Of a stretch of 64,000 bases of DNA, positions 11,400-22,264 are shown one piece after another (within the stretch, counting starts at the first letter, position 1; each line of letters opens with the position of its first letter). Made by a program: the position numbers and the translations under genes. The stretch is from Tretioscincus oriximinensis (lineage: Eukaryota; Chordata; Lepidosauria; Squamata; Gymnophthalmidae). The notes beneath the pieces are model-generated. The model did not search any database, was not told the DNA's origin, and saw only the letters and a program-made list of their open reading frames with translations. Where the stretch lies: contig JAJVDF010000168.1 in assembly GCA_022410635.1 (NCBI GenBank), positions 868,515 through 932,514 on the forward strand, read 5' to 3'.

Positions 11400-11690
11400 T
11401 ACTTACAAAAAAATCTCAGTTTTGTGATTCTGTCCTGGCAAAGGAGATTTTCCGATCCCATGACACACTCTCCCATCAACCATTGCTGGCTGTCAAGAGG
11501 ACGTACAATAGTCTCTCCTCCCAAACGCTCTGGGATAGATTTGTCAAGACTGGATTCCTCTCTCCCTCGCAGTTTCTCGCCAGAACTATCCACACCACAT
11601 CTTTTTTGCCATAACTCTACATAGCAATTCAACAGTTCGTTTTCCCAGTACATCAATAATTTGGATAATCAGCTCTAAAATCTATAACCT
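11400..11690 (+). repeat. Unnamed dispersed repeat D/E, copy
   Basis: The blocks 'agtctctcctcccaaacgct', 'ggatagattt' and 'gataatcagctctaaaatct' parallel the segment at 51720-51960. Confidence 0.5.
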
Positions 11691-11999
11691 GGTGAGGCAA
11701 ATGCAGCAGAAATCTGCCTTGTGAAAGATTATAGAGCCTTAGGCTGCAGGCACACGAGGTTTTCCTACTGTGATGGTCGTGACACCATTATGACTCTGCT
11801 CCCCATGTTAGTAGAGTCTTCTCAGTGCATCTAGAAAAAAGGTTCTTTGCCCCTGTGCTGATATTTTCCAAAATGACCATGCTTCCTTGTATGTAGGATT
11901 CCTTAACGGGGTTACCAGGATACCATGAGAAGACACTAGCACAAGACAGTGCTGAATTGCATACTGAGCATGCTCAGTGTTTACATTCTGGTTTCTCAT

Positions 12000-12246
12000 T
12001 TATTATTTATTTGTACTTGTATCCCACCCTATACGTGAAGGTCTCAGGGCAGCCAACCATAGGAAATAAGCAACCACTTTGTTGCTTTCTCCACAACAGA
12101 CACCCTGTGGAGTAGGTGGGGCTGAGAGAGTTCTAAGAACTGTGACTGGCCCAAGGTCACCCAGCTGGCTTTCGTGGAGGAGTGGGGAATCGAACCGTGA
12201 GACTACCAGGTACGAGTCCAACACTCTAACCACCACACCAAACTCG
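12000..12246 (-). mobile_element. SINE B, near full length
   Basis: On the minus strand it begins with a tRNA-like head (GTGTGGTGGTTAGAGTGTTGG), has a B box overlapping 'acggttcgattccc', and runs through 'aagccagctgggtgacc' and 'cagggtgtctgttg'. Its 3' end, 'gccctgagaccttcacg' plus a T/A-rich tail, matches the 3' end of the L2-like LINE at 29456. The head resembles squamate Sauria SINEs. Confidence 0.85.
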
Positions 12247-13330
12247 TCTGTTCCGTATGGATTTAAATGTTTTCGAATGGCTTGTTTGCGAAAAGATGAG
12301 AGTAGGTATGTCTGGGCACATGACTGGATTATTCTGGATTTTAAAACCATTGTGATTTTTAACGCATCATGTGTGGGGGCAGGTACCACACTGTGGCAAG
12401 TTCTTCATCTTTAATATGCCTTGCTCTGGCAATGTTTCGAAGAGAAAGTGGATTATTGTAACAGTCGTTACTTTGCAAACATCCAACATTCACTCCAGAA
12501 TTGAATCTGGAGCGAACACTTGGCAAAAATACAGGTGAGCAAACGTAGAGGAGAAGCATTTAAAATAACAACCACCCAATCAACACNTGTGGCTGAGCAA
12601 ATCCGATTTATTTTTTTATTGCTTCAGACGTAATTTCTCACCAATAAAAGTTGGTGCCCGTGATTTGACCTTACCCAGGGCTGAAAATTCTTCCNGTCTG
12701 CCCGCCCCCTCCCTGTGTTTGCAGGGTGACAAAACCAGGCTAAAACACACATCTGAATTCCCTGACAGCAGTTTGACCCTTGCGTTCACTAAGCTGATTG
12801 TGACAACCAAAGACAACAATCCTTTCTTAGGTTGTCAGCATTAATGCAGGGGGAACAACTGCAAGGGGCGTGTCACAACATGGGGTGCTGTGGACTGGAA
12901 AGGGAGGCTGCTTGATAGGGTGGGCTTCTCTCTGGTGTGCCCCTGGTAGAATGATCTAAGTGGTTCTGGCCCTGTGCCACAGTTCACCCCCTCCCCTTTT
13001 CTCTTTGCAGTCATGATGCACAAGGAGATGCATAACAGCCTTATGAACATNTCATTGGGGTTGTTAATAGGCGTGAACTGAAGCCTCCTTCATTTGCTAT
13101 TTGCTGGATAGGCAGAAGAGAAGATAATTCTTTTAATTACTGAACATAACCAAATCCACCCCTTTATTTCACTGGTTCTCATCCAGCCCACACCTGAGAA
13201 TCTTCTGGCCTTAAGTTTGTCCCTCTCACATAAAAACTGAATTTTCCCTAACACAGAGACATAGAAATTATATAAAACTATTTTCATCGTTTTTATAAAC
13301 CCAGTCTTTGATGTAAAGGTCACTACATTT
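12247..13330. other. Non-coding stretch, nothing recognised
   Basis: No gene or repeat identified. Three ambiguous bases occur. Confidence 0.4.
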
Positions 13331-13344
13331 GGGGGGGGGGGGGT
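13331..13344. repeat. Poly-G run
   Basis: About 14 consecutive G residues on the plus strand. Confidence 0.9.
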
Positions 13345-13793
13345 TCTGAATTATCAAGTTAAATCTGGGCTTTTGAATCTGAATTTACTTGATCCAGATT
13401 AGCTGCAATCCAGATTGCAGTGGTGTGTGTACTGTAAGCAGACTGGCAGCATTAGAATGGAAACACTATGTGCTATAGGGCAGCCATGTGCATGCTCATC
13501 AGATCCGGCCTATGCTTAGATGCACCACTGCTTAATCCAGAACGAGCAGCTTTGATACGGATATAAGTCGGGGTGGTTCCACACATCATGCTTTCCTTAT
13601 GCTAATATGGTGTGTGGTTACCTGGGGATAATGAAGGTTACACTAAGATCTGGAGAAAGTGGTTGCTTATTTCCTTCTTAAGAGGTTAAAGTTTGGAATA
13701 TTGGGAACTAGTTGTTCATTGGCCCATTGAAGGGAAACATTCAGTAAAAGGTAAATATTGATAGCTAATTGGTTAACGGGCCTAGGGACTCAC

Positions 13794-13800
13794 TATAAAA
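13794..13800 (+). promoter_or_regulatory. TATA box of the candidate LTR
   Basis: TATAAAA lies about 70 bases upstream of AATAAA (13864-13869), the usual distance within an LTR R region. This is a position-based inference. Confidence 0.5.
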
Positions 13801-13903
13801 GAGAGGGATTTCAGCCATCCCACTGCTCCAATTCTAATTCTGTTGCTGATCATCAGGCTGAATAATAAACCATTTTGTCAGAGCATCGAATGATGTTCTT
13901 GGG

Positions 13904-14111
13904 TAGGCTGACCAGATGACCCCTTTTGGAGGGGGTTGAAAGCCCGGTTTTGGGGTGCCTCCCAGTTTTTTCTGAGGAAAATATTTTCAAAAAAATGTTT
14001 TTTAAAAAAATATTTTCTTTTTTAATTTTTTTTTTACTCAGAAAAAAAGGGAGGCACGCCAAAAACGAGTTTTCAACCCACCCACCCCCAAGGAGTCATC
14101 AGGTCAGCTTA
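13904..14111. mobile_element. Hairpin MITE family 1, copy 1
   Basis: The left end TAGGCTGACCAGATGACCCC and the right end, which reads as its near complement, enclose arms that fold back over almost the whole length through a 'gaggcacgcc' / 'ggtgcctcc' block and an A/T-rich centre. There is no transposase. The nearly complete palindrome makes orientation meaningless. Flanking duplication is not evident in this copy. It lies inside a candidate LTR. Confidence 0.88.
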
Positions 14112-14143
14112 TATGGTGGGTCTCAGAGCATGATTGCCACACA

Positions 14144-14809
14144 GTGTAGCAGCACTCATGCCATACAGGTGTAAGGAAAACATGAAGGAAGGTATCTTGT
14201 GTTACTTTATTCTAGCACAATGTACTGTACACCACCACTTAGCTGGTGCCAGGGCATCTAAGCAGTCACTGAAAAGAGAGGGGGAGGGAGGGGGGAAGAA
14301 GAGGAAGAAAAAGAGAAAGGAGGAAGGAAGGAGGGATGGGTTTCCTGGGGGGAGTGTTTTCAACATTGCAAGCAGCAACAAAACCACTTACTACTTGAGA
14401 AATGCTGCCTTCTTTGCAGCCCCAGTCGGAGAACTGGAGGGTGGAACTAGCAACTTCTGCCCCTCCAATCAGGGGCAAGGGTTAGTGTGAACCATTCGTG
14501 CACATACACCATAAATTGTGACATACTGTGTACATCTCTCAGTTAATAATCTTAGATGATCCCTTGCAGTGCGACCAAGGCATGCATGTGCACGTGCCCT
14601 TGGTCTACGACTAGAGGCCTCTTAGTATAAATCTGAACTGTATCACTGTTACCCCTATACAGACCATGTAGACTACAGAACTCCTTAAACTAAATTACTA
14701 GCTACGTGCCTAGAGAACCAAGTTCTTCAAAAGCACAATTGAAGTTTTAACAGAATAATCTGCAATAGAGTTGAAAATAAAATTTATATGGATCGTCATT
14801 GCAAAATGC
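14144..14809. other. Non-coding stretch with a purine patch
   Basis: A G/A-rich patch occurs at about 14275-14340. Nothing else is recognised. Confidence 0.4.
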
Positions 14810-15640
14810 AGAATGTAGGAGGAAGAAGGTGAATAAGAGGAGTAGAAGAAGAGGGGAAGAAAGGAGGAAGAGGAGGATCAGAAAGAGGAGGAGGAGGAGA
14901 AGGAAGGCAAGAAGGAGAGAAGGAAAAGAAGTTAAAGGAGGAGGAGGAGGAGGAAGAAGAAGAAGAACAAGAACAAGAACAAGAACAAGAACAAGAACAA
15001 GAAGAACAACAAGAACAACAAGAACAAGAAGAACAACAAGAACAACAAGAACAACAAGAACAACAAGAAGAAGAACAAGAACAAGAACAACAACAAGAAC
15101 AACAACAAGAAGAACAACAACAAGAACAAGAAGAACAACAACAAGAACAACAAGAAGAAGAAGAAGAAGAAGAAGAAGAAGAAGAAGAAGAAGAAGAAGA
15201 AGAAGAAGAAGAAGAAGAAGAAGAAGAAGAAGAAGAAGAAGAAGAANGAAGAAGAAGAAGAAGAAGAAGAAGAAGAAGAAGAAGAAGAAGAAGAAGAAGA
15301 AGAAGAAGAAGAAGAAGAAGAAGAAGAAGAAGAAGAAGAAGACGAAGACGAAGACGAAGACGAAGAACAAGACGAACAAGACGAACAAGACGAACAAGAC
15401 GAACAAGACGAACAAGAGGGATGGGGAGGGGAATGGGAAGGAGAGGGAGAGGGAATGGAGGAGAGAGAGGAGGAGGGAGAGGAGAAGAAGGAACAGAAGG
15501 AGGAGGAAAAAGGGGAGGTGGAAGGAAAGTGGAGAGGGGGAGAAGAAGGGAGAGGGAGAGAAAGAAGAAGAGAAGGAGAAGAAAGTGAAGGAGGAAGAAG
15601 AGAGGAGGGAGAGGAGGAGGGGGAGAACTAGGGTAGATTA
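14810..15640. repeat. Long purine tract, GAA/GAC/GAG repeats
   Basis: About 830 bases are nearly pure purine on the plus strand apart from scattered C. The core from 14940 to 15410 consists of (GAA)n with interspersed GAACAA and GACGAA units. The longest uninterrupted GAA run is about 190 bases, from 15150 to 15340 with one N. The very long open frames here on both strands are translations of the repeat, not genes. Pure GAA runs can form triplex DNA. Confidence 0.95.
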
Positions 15641-16208
15641 GGCTAGAGATTTTCCTACATTATTATAGGTCCACAGAGCTTTTCAGAAGGTTGCAAGGTT
15701 TCTTCCCTCCCACAAATAAACAATATTGTCCTACATGCTGAAGTAACTTTGATTGACCCCAAGTTGCAAATGCACAACTGCACAGAACACAGATGGTCGT
15801 CCCTTAGAAATGTTATTAAATTGCACTGCAGGACACATTCTTCTTTTCTTATTAGAAGCAATGCAAAAAAAGAGTGAGATAGAAAGAAAGGGAAAAGACC
15901 ACATCAGCTTTTTACAATCTCACCTCTCAAGATCTAGGCCAACATTGCTTTTGCCTAGTAGCATTTACTTCAAGCAGTTTCATTCCTCTTTATTTAACAA
16001 AAAAACCCTAAAAAAAAACCATAATGTTTGCAGTAACTTTTACAATCCTAAATCTAAAGAAAATAAAGACATTTCAAAGATTTAAAAAGAGAAAGAATTA
16101 TGTTCCCAGTTTTATACAGTTGTTGCATGCTAAATACTAAGCAACCATTTACTTCCTAACAATTTCCGTAAGAGTGGTATGAAACCTTATGATGGAAAGA
16201 AGGCAGAA
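15641..16208. other. Non-coding stretch, nothing recognised
   Basis: No gene or recognised repeat. Confidence 0.4.
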
Positions 16209-16432
16209 CAAAGTTTAGTGTAGCGGTTAAAGTGTTGGATTCTTATCTGGTGGTCTCTCAATTCGATTCCACACTCCTCAATGAAGCCANCTGGGTGACC
16301 TTGGACCAGTGACAGTTCTCTAGAAGTCTCTCAGTCCTATTTACTTCACTGAGTGTCTGTTGTGGAAAAAGCAACAAAAGCTTCATGAACAGCCCTTTGG
16401 TGAAGGGTACATTATAAATAAATGGTATTCAA
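16209..16432 (+). mobile_element. SINE B
   Basis: A tRNA-like head (AGTTTAGTGTAGCGGTTAAA), a B box in 'tcaattcgattcc' and the body 'ctgggtgaccttggaccagt' are followed by 'gtgtctgttgtgg' and an ATAAATAAA tail. Confidence 0.85.
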
Positions 16433-16754
16433 TTATAGCTGTTTACTATATATATACTTTGAGGTTATACATGTTAATGAGAAGCAGGACATAATTAAAT
16501 AAACACTGGAGATGTCATCTGAAGATCCACCGTCTCATCTGTTGACCTACAACCACACTTCAAATGAAGTTCCTGGGCTCTAACTGCCATCAGCGATGGA
16601 CTGAGCAAAATGAAAGCTTGTTGGCATTGGCCAAAATATGAAAGGTAAGTTAACTATTCTGGAGTTGGCAACAAATAGCAGCAAGGGTAGAAACAGGGTT
16701 CCAGATTGTTGGTCAACCATTTTTGGGGCCTTTCGTATGCAAAAAGACTGTATT
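16433..16754. other. Non-coding stretch, nothing recognised
   Basis: AT-rich sequence with a short TATA run near 16449. Confidence 0.4.
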
Positions 16755-16965
16755 TAGGCTGACCAGATGACCCCTCTTGGGGGGGGGGGTTGAAAACCCG
16801 ATTTTGGGGTGCCTCCCGTTTCTTTCTGAGGAAAAAAATTAAAAAAACAAAAGAAAAATAAAAAAAATCTTTTTTTGAAAAAATATTCCTCAGAAAAAAA
16901 TGGGAGGCACCCCAAAAATGGGTTTTCAACCACCACCACTCAAAATGGGTCATATGGCCTGTCTA
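16755..16965. mobile_element. Hairpin MITE family 1, copy 2
   Basis: It has the same TAGGCTGACCAGATGACCCC left end, a G-run, a 'ttttggggtgcctcccg' block, an A-rich centre and the mirrored right half ending in GTCTA. The right terminus has several substitutions ('catatggcctgtcta'). Confidence 0.88.
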
Positions 16966-17356
16966 CTAATGGACAAAGCTGATGTTAGTCTGGGAATCAG
17001 AGATACCAGACAAAAATCCAGACTAAGGTCTTGTGCACACAGTGACAGAAACCCAGTGAAATCTGCAGTCTAAAAGCAATTGCAGAGTTTACTGGGGTTT
17101 TCTGGGGACAGACATATCCTGGAATCCATGCAGAGCTGGCGCGAGGCTGACGGAAAGTATGCAGGGGAAACCAGGAAGATGTAGCTGCGCATGTCCAGCC
17201 GGCTTTGATCCTGCAGTCCAACTGTGTGGCTTACGCTGTTTGTCTCTTCGTGACAGCATGACACACAGCAGGGTTGCAGGCAGCTTTAAAATGGAGGGCT
17301 GTAGGAGATTCCCCTACGATTGCGGAATTTTTCTGCATGCATGGCGAAGCCTGGCG
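16966..17356. other. Non-coding stretch, nothing recognised
   Basis: No gene or repeat recognised. It leads directly into the first of two 97-bp direct repeats. Confidence 0.4.
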
Positions 17357-17453
17357 AAATCTCCATGCGTTCATATGGCTGGACAGTGTTGACGGTGGAA
17401 TATCGTGTCAAGGAGCAGGTAAGTAAACATGGTGTGCACGCAACCTTAGACCA
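17357..17453 (+). repeat. Left copy of a 97-bp direct repeat flanking an L1
   Basis: It begins AAATCTCCATGCG and ends CCTTAGACCA. A second copy at 18404-18502 differs by one substitution and an extra GT. The pair brackets the L1 at 17475-18403. Confidence 0.93.
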
Positions 17454-17474
17454 ATATGTTAAAATGTGTTAACA

Positions 17475-18403
17475 TGTTTTTGTTTTGTTTTTTTATAAAT
17501 TTTACAGAATTTCAAAATAATAACACTTTCTATACATCAGTGATAAAACACAAATACAGAACCAAATTACCAACAAAAAACCCAACCCACCCCCCTCCCT
17601 CCCCTGGACCGTGGACTAGAACAAGATGGTATATTATAGTATGAGCCTTAAGTTCATGAGCAGAGCTATTGTTTCTTTCAAGAGAACATGAATATTTCTG
17701 TTATCTGTAGTGGCCTTTAGATATATCCGTCCCCATCTTTGGAGTCAGTCAATTTTAATTGGAATATTCATTAGATTCATCCTCTTATCTCTCACAGCCT
17801 CTTATCGCATTATCTCAGCCAGATAATTATACCAATTTTCTATTGTCCATTTAGTTCTGTCTTTCCAACCCCTTGCGACCACTATGTGAGCTGCGTAGAT
17901 ACCCTGCTTAATTATATATTTTAGATCGTATGTAATATTAATTAAGTGGGGATCGTTCATTATCCAGCATCTGGTCGCGTCGGGGAGATCAACCTCTGTG
18001 ATATCTTTTAGCTCTTCCCTTATCGCATCTATGAAAGTTTTTAAGTGTGGGCATTCAGCCCACATATGTATATAAGTTCCTGTGACCTGGCAACCATGCC
18101 AACAATGAGAGGACCCTCCTCTAATATGTACCAGTTGTTTTGGGATGGTGTACCACCGGCTAATTATTTTTTTTTCCAACTCCTTAAATTTACATAATTT
18201 AATGGCTTCCACTTCCTTCAGCCATGTGTTCCATTCCATATCCGTGATATTGAGATCGCTGTTCCAATGGGCCTTTAGATTAGAGTGGTTGAGGAACTCT
18301 ACTTTAGACAAGATCTCATATATCTTCGATATAATCGATTTGCGCTTTTGTATTCGCATTTCGACTATGTTCTCGAAGTCCGTTCTTGGGAGCGCCATTT
18401 GAT
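17475..18403 (-). mobile_element. 5'-truncated L1 retrotransposon
   Basis: On the minus strand it carries the C-terminal end of ORF2, a 3' UTR and an A-rich tail seen as the T-rich run at 17475-17500 on the plus strand. The 5' end is truncated at 18403, exactly where the right-hand direct repeat begins. The flanking repeats are far longer than ordinary L1 target duplications. Confidence 0.88.
17802..18403 (-). pseudogene. L1 ORF2 C-terminal fragment, open to its stop
   Basis: This is the end of L1 ORF2p, about 200 codons without an internal stop. Landmarks are IISRWYTIPKQL, the Cys/His-rich segment CWHGCQ...YIHMWAEC, and VVARGWKDRTKW close to the C-terminus. The open frame runs a further 35 codons beyond the L1 into the flanking repeat, which is chance. 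Compared with the 1.6 kb copy the order is the same but the residues differ at many sites, so this is another L1 subfamily. The endonuclease and reverse transcriptase domains are absent. Confidence 0.85.
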
Positions 18404-18502
18404 AAATCTCCATGCGTTCATATGGCTGGACAGTGTTGACGGTGGAATATCGTGTCAAGGAGCAGGTAAGTAAACATGGTGTGCACGCAGCCTTAGACCA
18501 TG
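18404..18502 (+). repeat. Right copy of the 97-bp direct repeat
   Basis: It matches 17357-17453 apart from one substitution and a GT insertion. Just beyond it, 'catgttaacacatttt' is the reverse complement of the sequence that follows the left copy. Confidence 0.93.
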
Positions 18503-18530
18503 TTAACACATTTTAATGTGTTAAATTGAT

Positions 18531-18596
18531 GGTTTTATTGTTAACCGCCCTGAGACCTACGGGTATAGGGCGGTATAAAAATGTAAATAAATAAAT
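18531..18596 (+). mobile_element. L2-like LINE/SINE 3' tail fragment
   Basis: The segment 'ttaaccgccctgagacc' followed by 'tatagggcggtataaaa' and ATAAATAAA is the same 3' end seen on the L2-like copy at 29456 and on some SINE B copies. Confidence 0.65.
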
Positions 18597-19738
18597 GTCT
18601 TCTTTTAATAGGAAGGACACATAAAAAGGCAGATACCCAGGTGTGTCCAATAATTGGCTGATTATTGGGAAACCACACAAAATGAGCCTACTCTCTTGGT
18701 TGCCAGAAAACCAGTGTCAGTTTGTGTGTCTGTGTTTTGGAAGAAGAAAGTCTTGTTCATAAAAAAAGGCAAAAAACCTCCAAGAGTGTCCAATGTTTGG
18801 CTGATGATCCGGAAACTGGTTAGAATCAATGTGGGAGGGTTTAAAAAAAACAGGGAAAAAAGTTTGCAAAAGAAAAAAGAAGATAGTTTGCTGTTGTTTT
18901 CCCCCTGAAATCCTTCATGCTTTTGTCAGGAAAGGTCTAGAAAGGTTGCTGCCAAGAGTTTTTCTTCCGCACATCCCATCGTTACCTCATTCTATATTTT
19001 CTGTGCTAACAAGCTGAGCCTAGAGGGGAAGGCTGCCAACCACTCTGCCCGGACTTCATTGTCTCCTCACAGGTTGACAGCTGCGATCAACTCCATGAAG
19101 AAAGGTTAGCCAACTTGGGTTGCGTTGTTTACTTGTTTCCTTCCCGCGGAACGTTCAGTCAGGCTACATTAGGGGGAGAGAGAAGATAAGGGCAGGCAGG
19201 TCTCCTGCTCTAGCATTATTCACAGCACCTTAATTAGCATTCACTTCCTCCGAGCTAACAAACTCTTGACACCCAGCCTTAGGAGTCACCGCGCGCTTCG
19301 TCATTGCTGTACTTACTCGGGGCCTTTTTCACAAAGGCCCAACTCGGTGCTGATCTACAGGGGGACCTGTGTCCTTTGGAAGGATCACGTCAGGTGTGAA
19401 ATGCACCTTCAGCCTCCCTGAGCTTTCCTCCCACCCAAAGGGGTCTGCAGTGGTTCAAAGGTTGCATCTGTAGCAACTGTGAGGGTCTGACGCAAGGGGC
19501 CTCGCTCTGCCCGTGCAAAACAGAACATCGTTGAGCATCACTCTGTAAGAAAATGAGAGTTTTCTGGCATTTTCTGGCGCCTTAAGATTGAGCAAAATTA
19601 TTGGGGTAGAAACACCGTTTAGCAGCAAATGATTAACTTTGAATGCTTCCTAATTGCATGTCAACTTTCAGGACAAGGAAGGTCTCAAAGGTGCAAAGGA
19701 AAGTATTGTTTCACCCAGAAGGTCTCTTTGGTGGTAAG
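18597..19738. other. Non-coding stretch, nothing recognised
   Basis: About 1.1 kb with no gene or repeat recognised. Confidence 0.45.
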
Positions 19739-20150
19739 TGCAACCCCCTTAGGAAGTCAGGCTGCAATGTCTGAGCCTCTTCAGCCTCGAAAAACGCCAT
19801 TTAAGTGAAGTGTATAAAATCATGCATGGGATGGAGAAGGTGAAAAGAGAAACAATTATATTACACAACTGATAGGCAGAAGAGTTAAGACAGAAAAGGG
19901 AAAATATTTTTTTCAGCAGAGGGTCATCGGTCTGTGGAATTCACCTCCAGAAGAGCTGATGGTAGCTAGCAAGCTGCATAGCTTTAAGACAGGAGTAGAG
20001 GGGTTCAAAGAAGCCAAGCATATAAATAGCTACTAGGATTCATCTTTTGATCCTGCCTCCAGAAATATCATTTGCAGGGCATTGAGAACAGGTGAATATT
20101 TTGCCTTCTTCTGTTTGACTCTGCCCAGGTACACCACTGAGGTGGACAAC
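19739..20150 (+). mobile_element. CR1 LINE, 3' end (divergent copy)
   Basis: Translation gives the CR1 C-terminal order (LSLFSLEKRHLSEVYKIMHGMEKV-like, QRVIGLWNSPPEEL-like), then the 3' UTR with 'aaatatcatttgcagggca'. The octamer tail is missing. It is older than the 6.6 kb copy. Confidence 0.78.
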
Positions 20151-20157
20151 TCAGTCA

Positions 20158-20230
20158 AAAACAGGTGAAATTTGTGCAGAATCAAACCAGGAGACTTCCA
20201 GGTAAGAGTTTTACACTCTAACCACTAGAC
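20158..20230 (-). mobile_element. SINE B fragment interrupted by a MITE
   Basis: The plus-strand text 'accaggagacttccaggtaa' followed by 'cactctaaccactagac' is the head of a minus-strand SINE B. It resumes after the MITE as 'cactagaccagactggcc'. Confidence 0.75.
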
Positions 20231-20453
20231 TAAGCTAACCAGATGACCCCTTTTTGGGGGGGGGGGGATGTTGAAAACCTGTTTTGGGGGTGCCCCCCTT
20301 TTTCTTCTGAGGAAACAAAATTCAAAAACAAAAAAATTCAAAACAAAACCTTTTTTTGAAAAATATTTCCTCAGAAAAAACTGGGAGGCACCCCAAAAAT
20401 GGGTTTTCAAACACCCCNCCTCCCCAAAAGGGGTCATCTGGTCAACCTGGTTA
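20231..20453. mobile_element. Hairpin MITE family 1, copy 3, with perfect 8-bp target duplication
   Basis: The ends are TAAGCTAACCAGATGACCCC and a mirrored right arm reading 'ggggtcatctggtcaacc'. CACTAGAC precedes it (20223-20230) and follows it (20454-20461). The host is a SINE B whose sequence continues cleanly on both sides. An 8-bp duplication is the signature of the hAT superfamily. Confidence 0.9.
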
Positions 20454-21379
20454 CACTAGACCAGACTGGCCCTTTATGTACTTTTTGGTCCAAGCTAAGT
20501 CTTTATTACTAAATTTGTTTGATCTGGATTAGTAGATCTACGCATCCACGTAAAGGCTGGGCAGCATTAGAAGTGAGAAACAGTGCATGGAACATTGTAC
20601 ATGTGACATCTGCCCCGTTCAACCACAGCCAAGCTCATTCAGCTTTGATCTACACATGGGTGCGTTACCTATCCACAAACAAAGTTGTTGTTTTTTAAAA
20701 GGGGACCTCTAATAGCTTCCTCATTTTCCCTGCATAAAATATTCTGCATATTCCATCACAGAGAGTGAATATTTAGTCCACGATTAAAATAGCAAGGCAG
20801 CATGGTGCCTTACTATGAGAATTGCTCCAGATTATCTGGCTCTTAGTGCAGTTCGCTAAATAATAGAGACGGTGCTGAACTGGGGGGGGCTAAAGAAACT
20901 TGAGGTCACGGAAGGATAAGTTCTAGCGGATCACTATGGTTTAGGGAAGGCAGGAGAAATGGCAGCAGGCACTTGGGATGTGCTAAGTAATTCTTACAAA
21001 ATACGACTCTTATAAATAGAGCTCTGATGTCCAAAGTGCTTTCATTTTAGTCAGCATTAAGAATATCGGTTTGGACTCAGGACGTAAGGGCAGGAGAGGC
21101 AGAAATAAAACGTTTCCAGTTCATGTGATTCTCGTTCGTAGCAGAAGCGAGGAACCTTCTGGGGTTTTCTTTTAACAATATGTTCTTCTATGATGATCAC
21201 ACATCGTCATTTTCTCATAGTTCTCAAGAGAGTAATTTAAACAGCCCTAAAAACTGTATTTTGCTCAATGATAGAAGAGTTAGAATTGCCCGGATAGAAG
21301 ATGGTGGAACTCAGGAGTCTGCTATGGGTGTCCAATGAGCAACAACATATGATGAGAACATATAGTGTAAAGGGTTTAG
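20454..21379. other. Non-coding stretch, nothing recognised
   Basis: After the SINE B remainder (to about 20472) no gene or repeat is recognised. Confidence 0.4.
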
Positions 21380-21545
21380 AGCCAGTTTGACGTAGTGGTT
21401 AAAGCATCAGACTCTTATCTGGAAGTCTCCTGGTTCGATTCTATACTTCTCCACAAAAAAAGCCAACTGGATGGCCTTTAGCTAGTCACAGTTCTTTAGA
21501 GCTCCCTCAATCCCACCTACTTCACAAGGTGTCTGTTGAGAAGCA
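21380..21545 (+). mobile_element. SINE B
   Basis: The head 'gccagtttgacgtagtggtt', B box in 'cctggttcgattc' and body to 'caaggtgtctgttgag' are present. The 3' tail is absent and a SINE A-like element follows at once. Confidence 0.85.
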
Positions 21546-21555
21546 CAGAACGTTA

Positions 21556-21828
21556 CATAGGGCATGGTGGTGCAGGGATTAAGAGCTTCAGTGTTCCAAC
21601 AGAGATATCGGCATTTGAGGCCCATGTGTTGGGCATGGAGAGAGGTGATCACCCTCTACTGGCTTTAGCTTTAGACAGCCTAGCTGTTCAAAAGCAAATA
21701 AATTCACAAGTAGATTAATAGAGTACCACCACCAAAAGTGGGGTATAGAAACAGATTTTCTACTTCACTTTGATTCCCTTCAGGTTTCGAAAAGCCGAGT
21801 ATAAAAACCGACTCCTCCTCCGACTCCT
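21556..21828 (+). mobile_element. SINE A-like element, divergent head
   Basis: The head 'ggcatggtggtgcagggatt' differs from the 47.7 kb type but the body ('ccctctactggctttagc', 'caagtagatta') and the 3' end ('cgaaaagccgagtataaaaa') follow SINE A order. It runs into the pyrimidine repeat. Confidence 0.7.
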
Positions 21829-22245
21829 CTTCCCTCTTCCCTCTTCCCTCTTCCCTCTTCCCTCTTCCCTCTTCCCTCTTCCCTCTTCCCTCTTCCCTCT
21901 TCCCTCTTCCCTCTTCCCTCNNNNNNNNNNNNNNNNNNNNNNNNNNNNNNNNNNNNNNNNNNNNNNNNNNNNNNNNNNNNNNNNNNNNNNNNNNNNNNNN
22001 NNNNNNNNNNNNNNNNNNNNNNNNNNNNNNNNNNNNNNNNNNNNNNNNNNNNNNNNNNNNNNNNNNNNNNNNNNNNNNNNNNNNNNNNNNNNNNNNNNNN
22101 NNNNNNNNNNNNNNNNNNNNNNNNNNNNNNNNNNNNNNNNNNNNNNNNNNNNNNNNNNNNNNNNNNNNNNNNNNNNNNNNNNNNNNNNNNNNNNNNNNNN
22201 NNNNNNNNNNCCCTCCTCCCTCCTCCCTCCTCTCGTTTTTCTTCT
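21829..22245. repeat. (TTCCCTC)n minisatellite with assembly gap
   Basis: A 7-base unit TTCCCTC repeats about 13 times up to the N gap. The right flank has CCTCCCT-type units. The gap (21921-22210) is therefore inside this repeat, and its stated size may not be the true size. Confidence 0.93.
21921..22210. other. Assembly gap (N)
   Basis: 290 unresolved bases within a pyrimidine repeat. Confidence 1.
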
Positions 22246-22264
22246 TTCGTCTTTCGTCTTCCTT

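Larger units (their letters stand above)
10796..11999. other. Non-coding stretch with two unnamed repeat copies
   Basis: Two dispersed repeats, entered separately, lie at about 10978-11170 and 11400-11690. Nothing else is recognised. Confidence 0.45.
13611..14143 (+). mobile_element. Candidate solo LTR with a nested MITE
   Basis: The ends are TGTGTGGTTA and TTGCCACACA, short inverted repeats with the TG...CA termini of retroviral-type LTRs. Inside, an ATTGG block near 13769, TATAAAA at 13794-13800 and AATAAA at 13864-13869 occur in promoter-then-polyadenylation order and spacing. Removing the MITE at 13904-14111 leaves about 325 bp. No internal gag/pol sequence is adjacent and I saw no flanking target duplication, so boundaries are tentative. 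Confidence 0.6.

Noticed and set aside
13904..14111. TA dinucleotide duplication (Tc1/mariner) for MITE family 1
   Set aside because: TA appears at both ends of several copies, but it is better explained as part of the inverted repeat because 8-bp duplications lie outside it in three copies.
14747..15641. Long open frames (220-280 codons) on both strands
   Set aside because: They translate the GAA-type purine tract into runs of a few residues; no gene.
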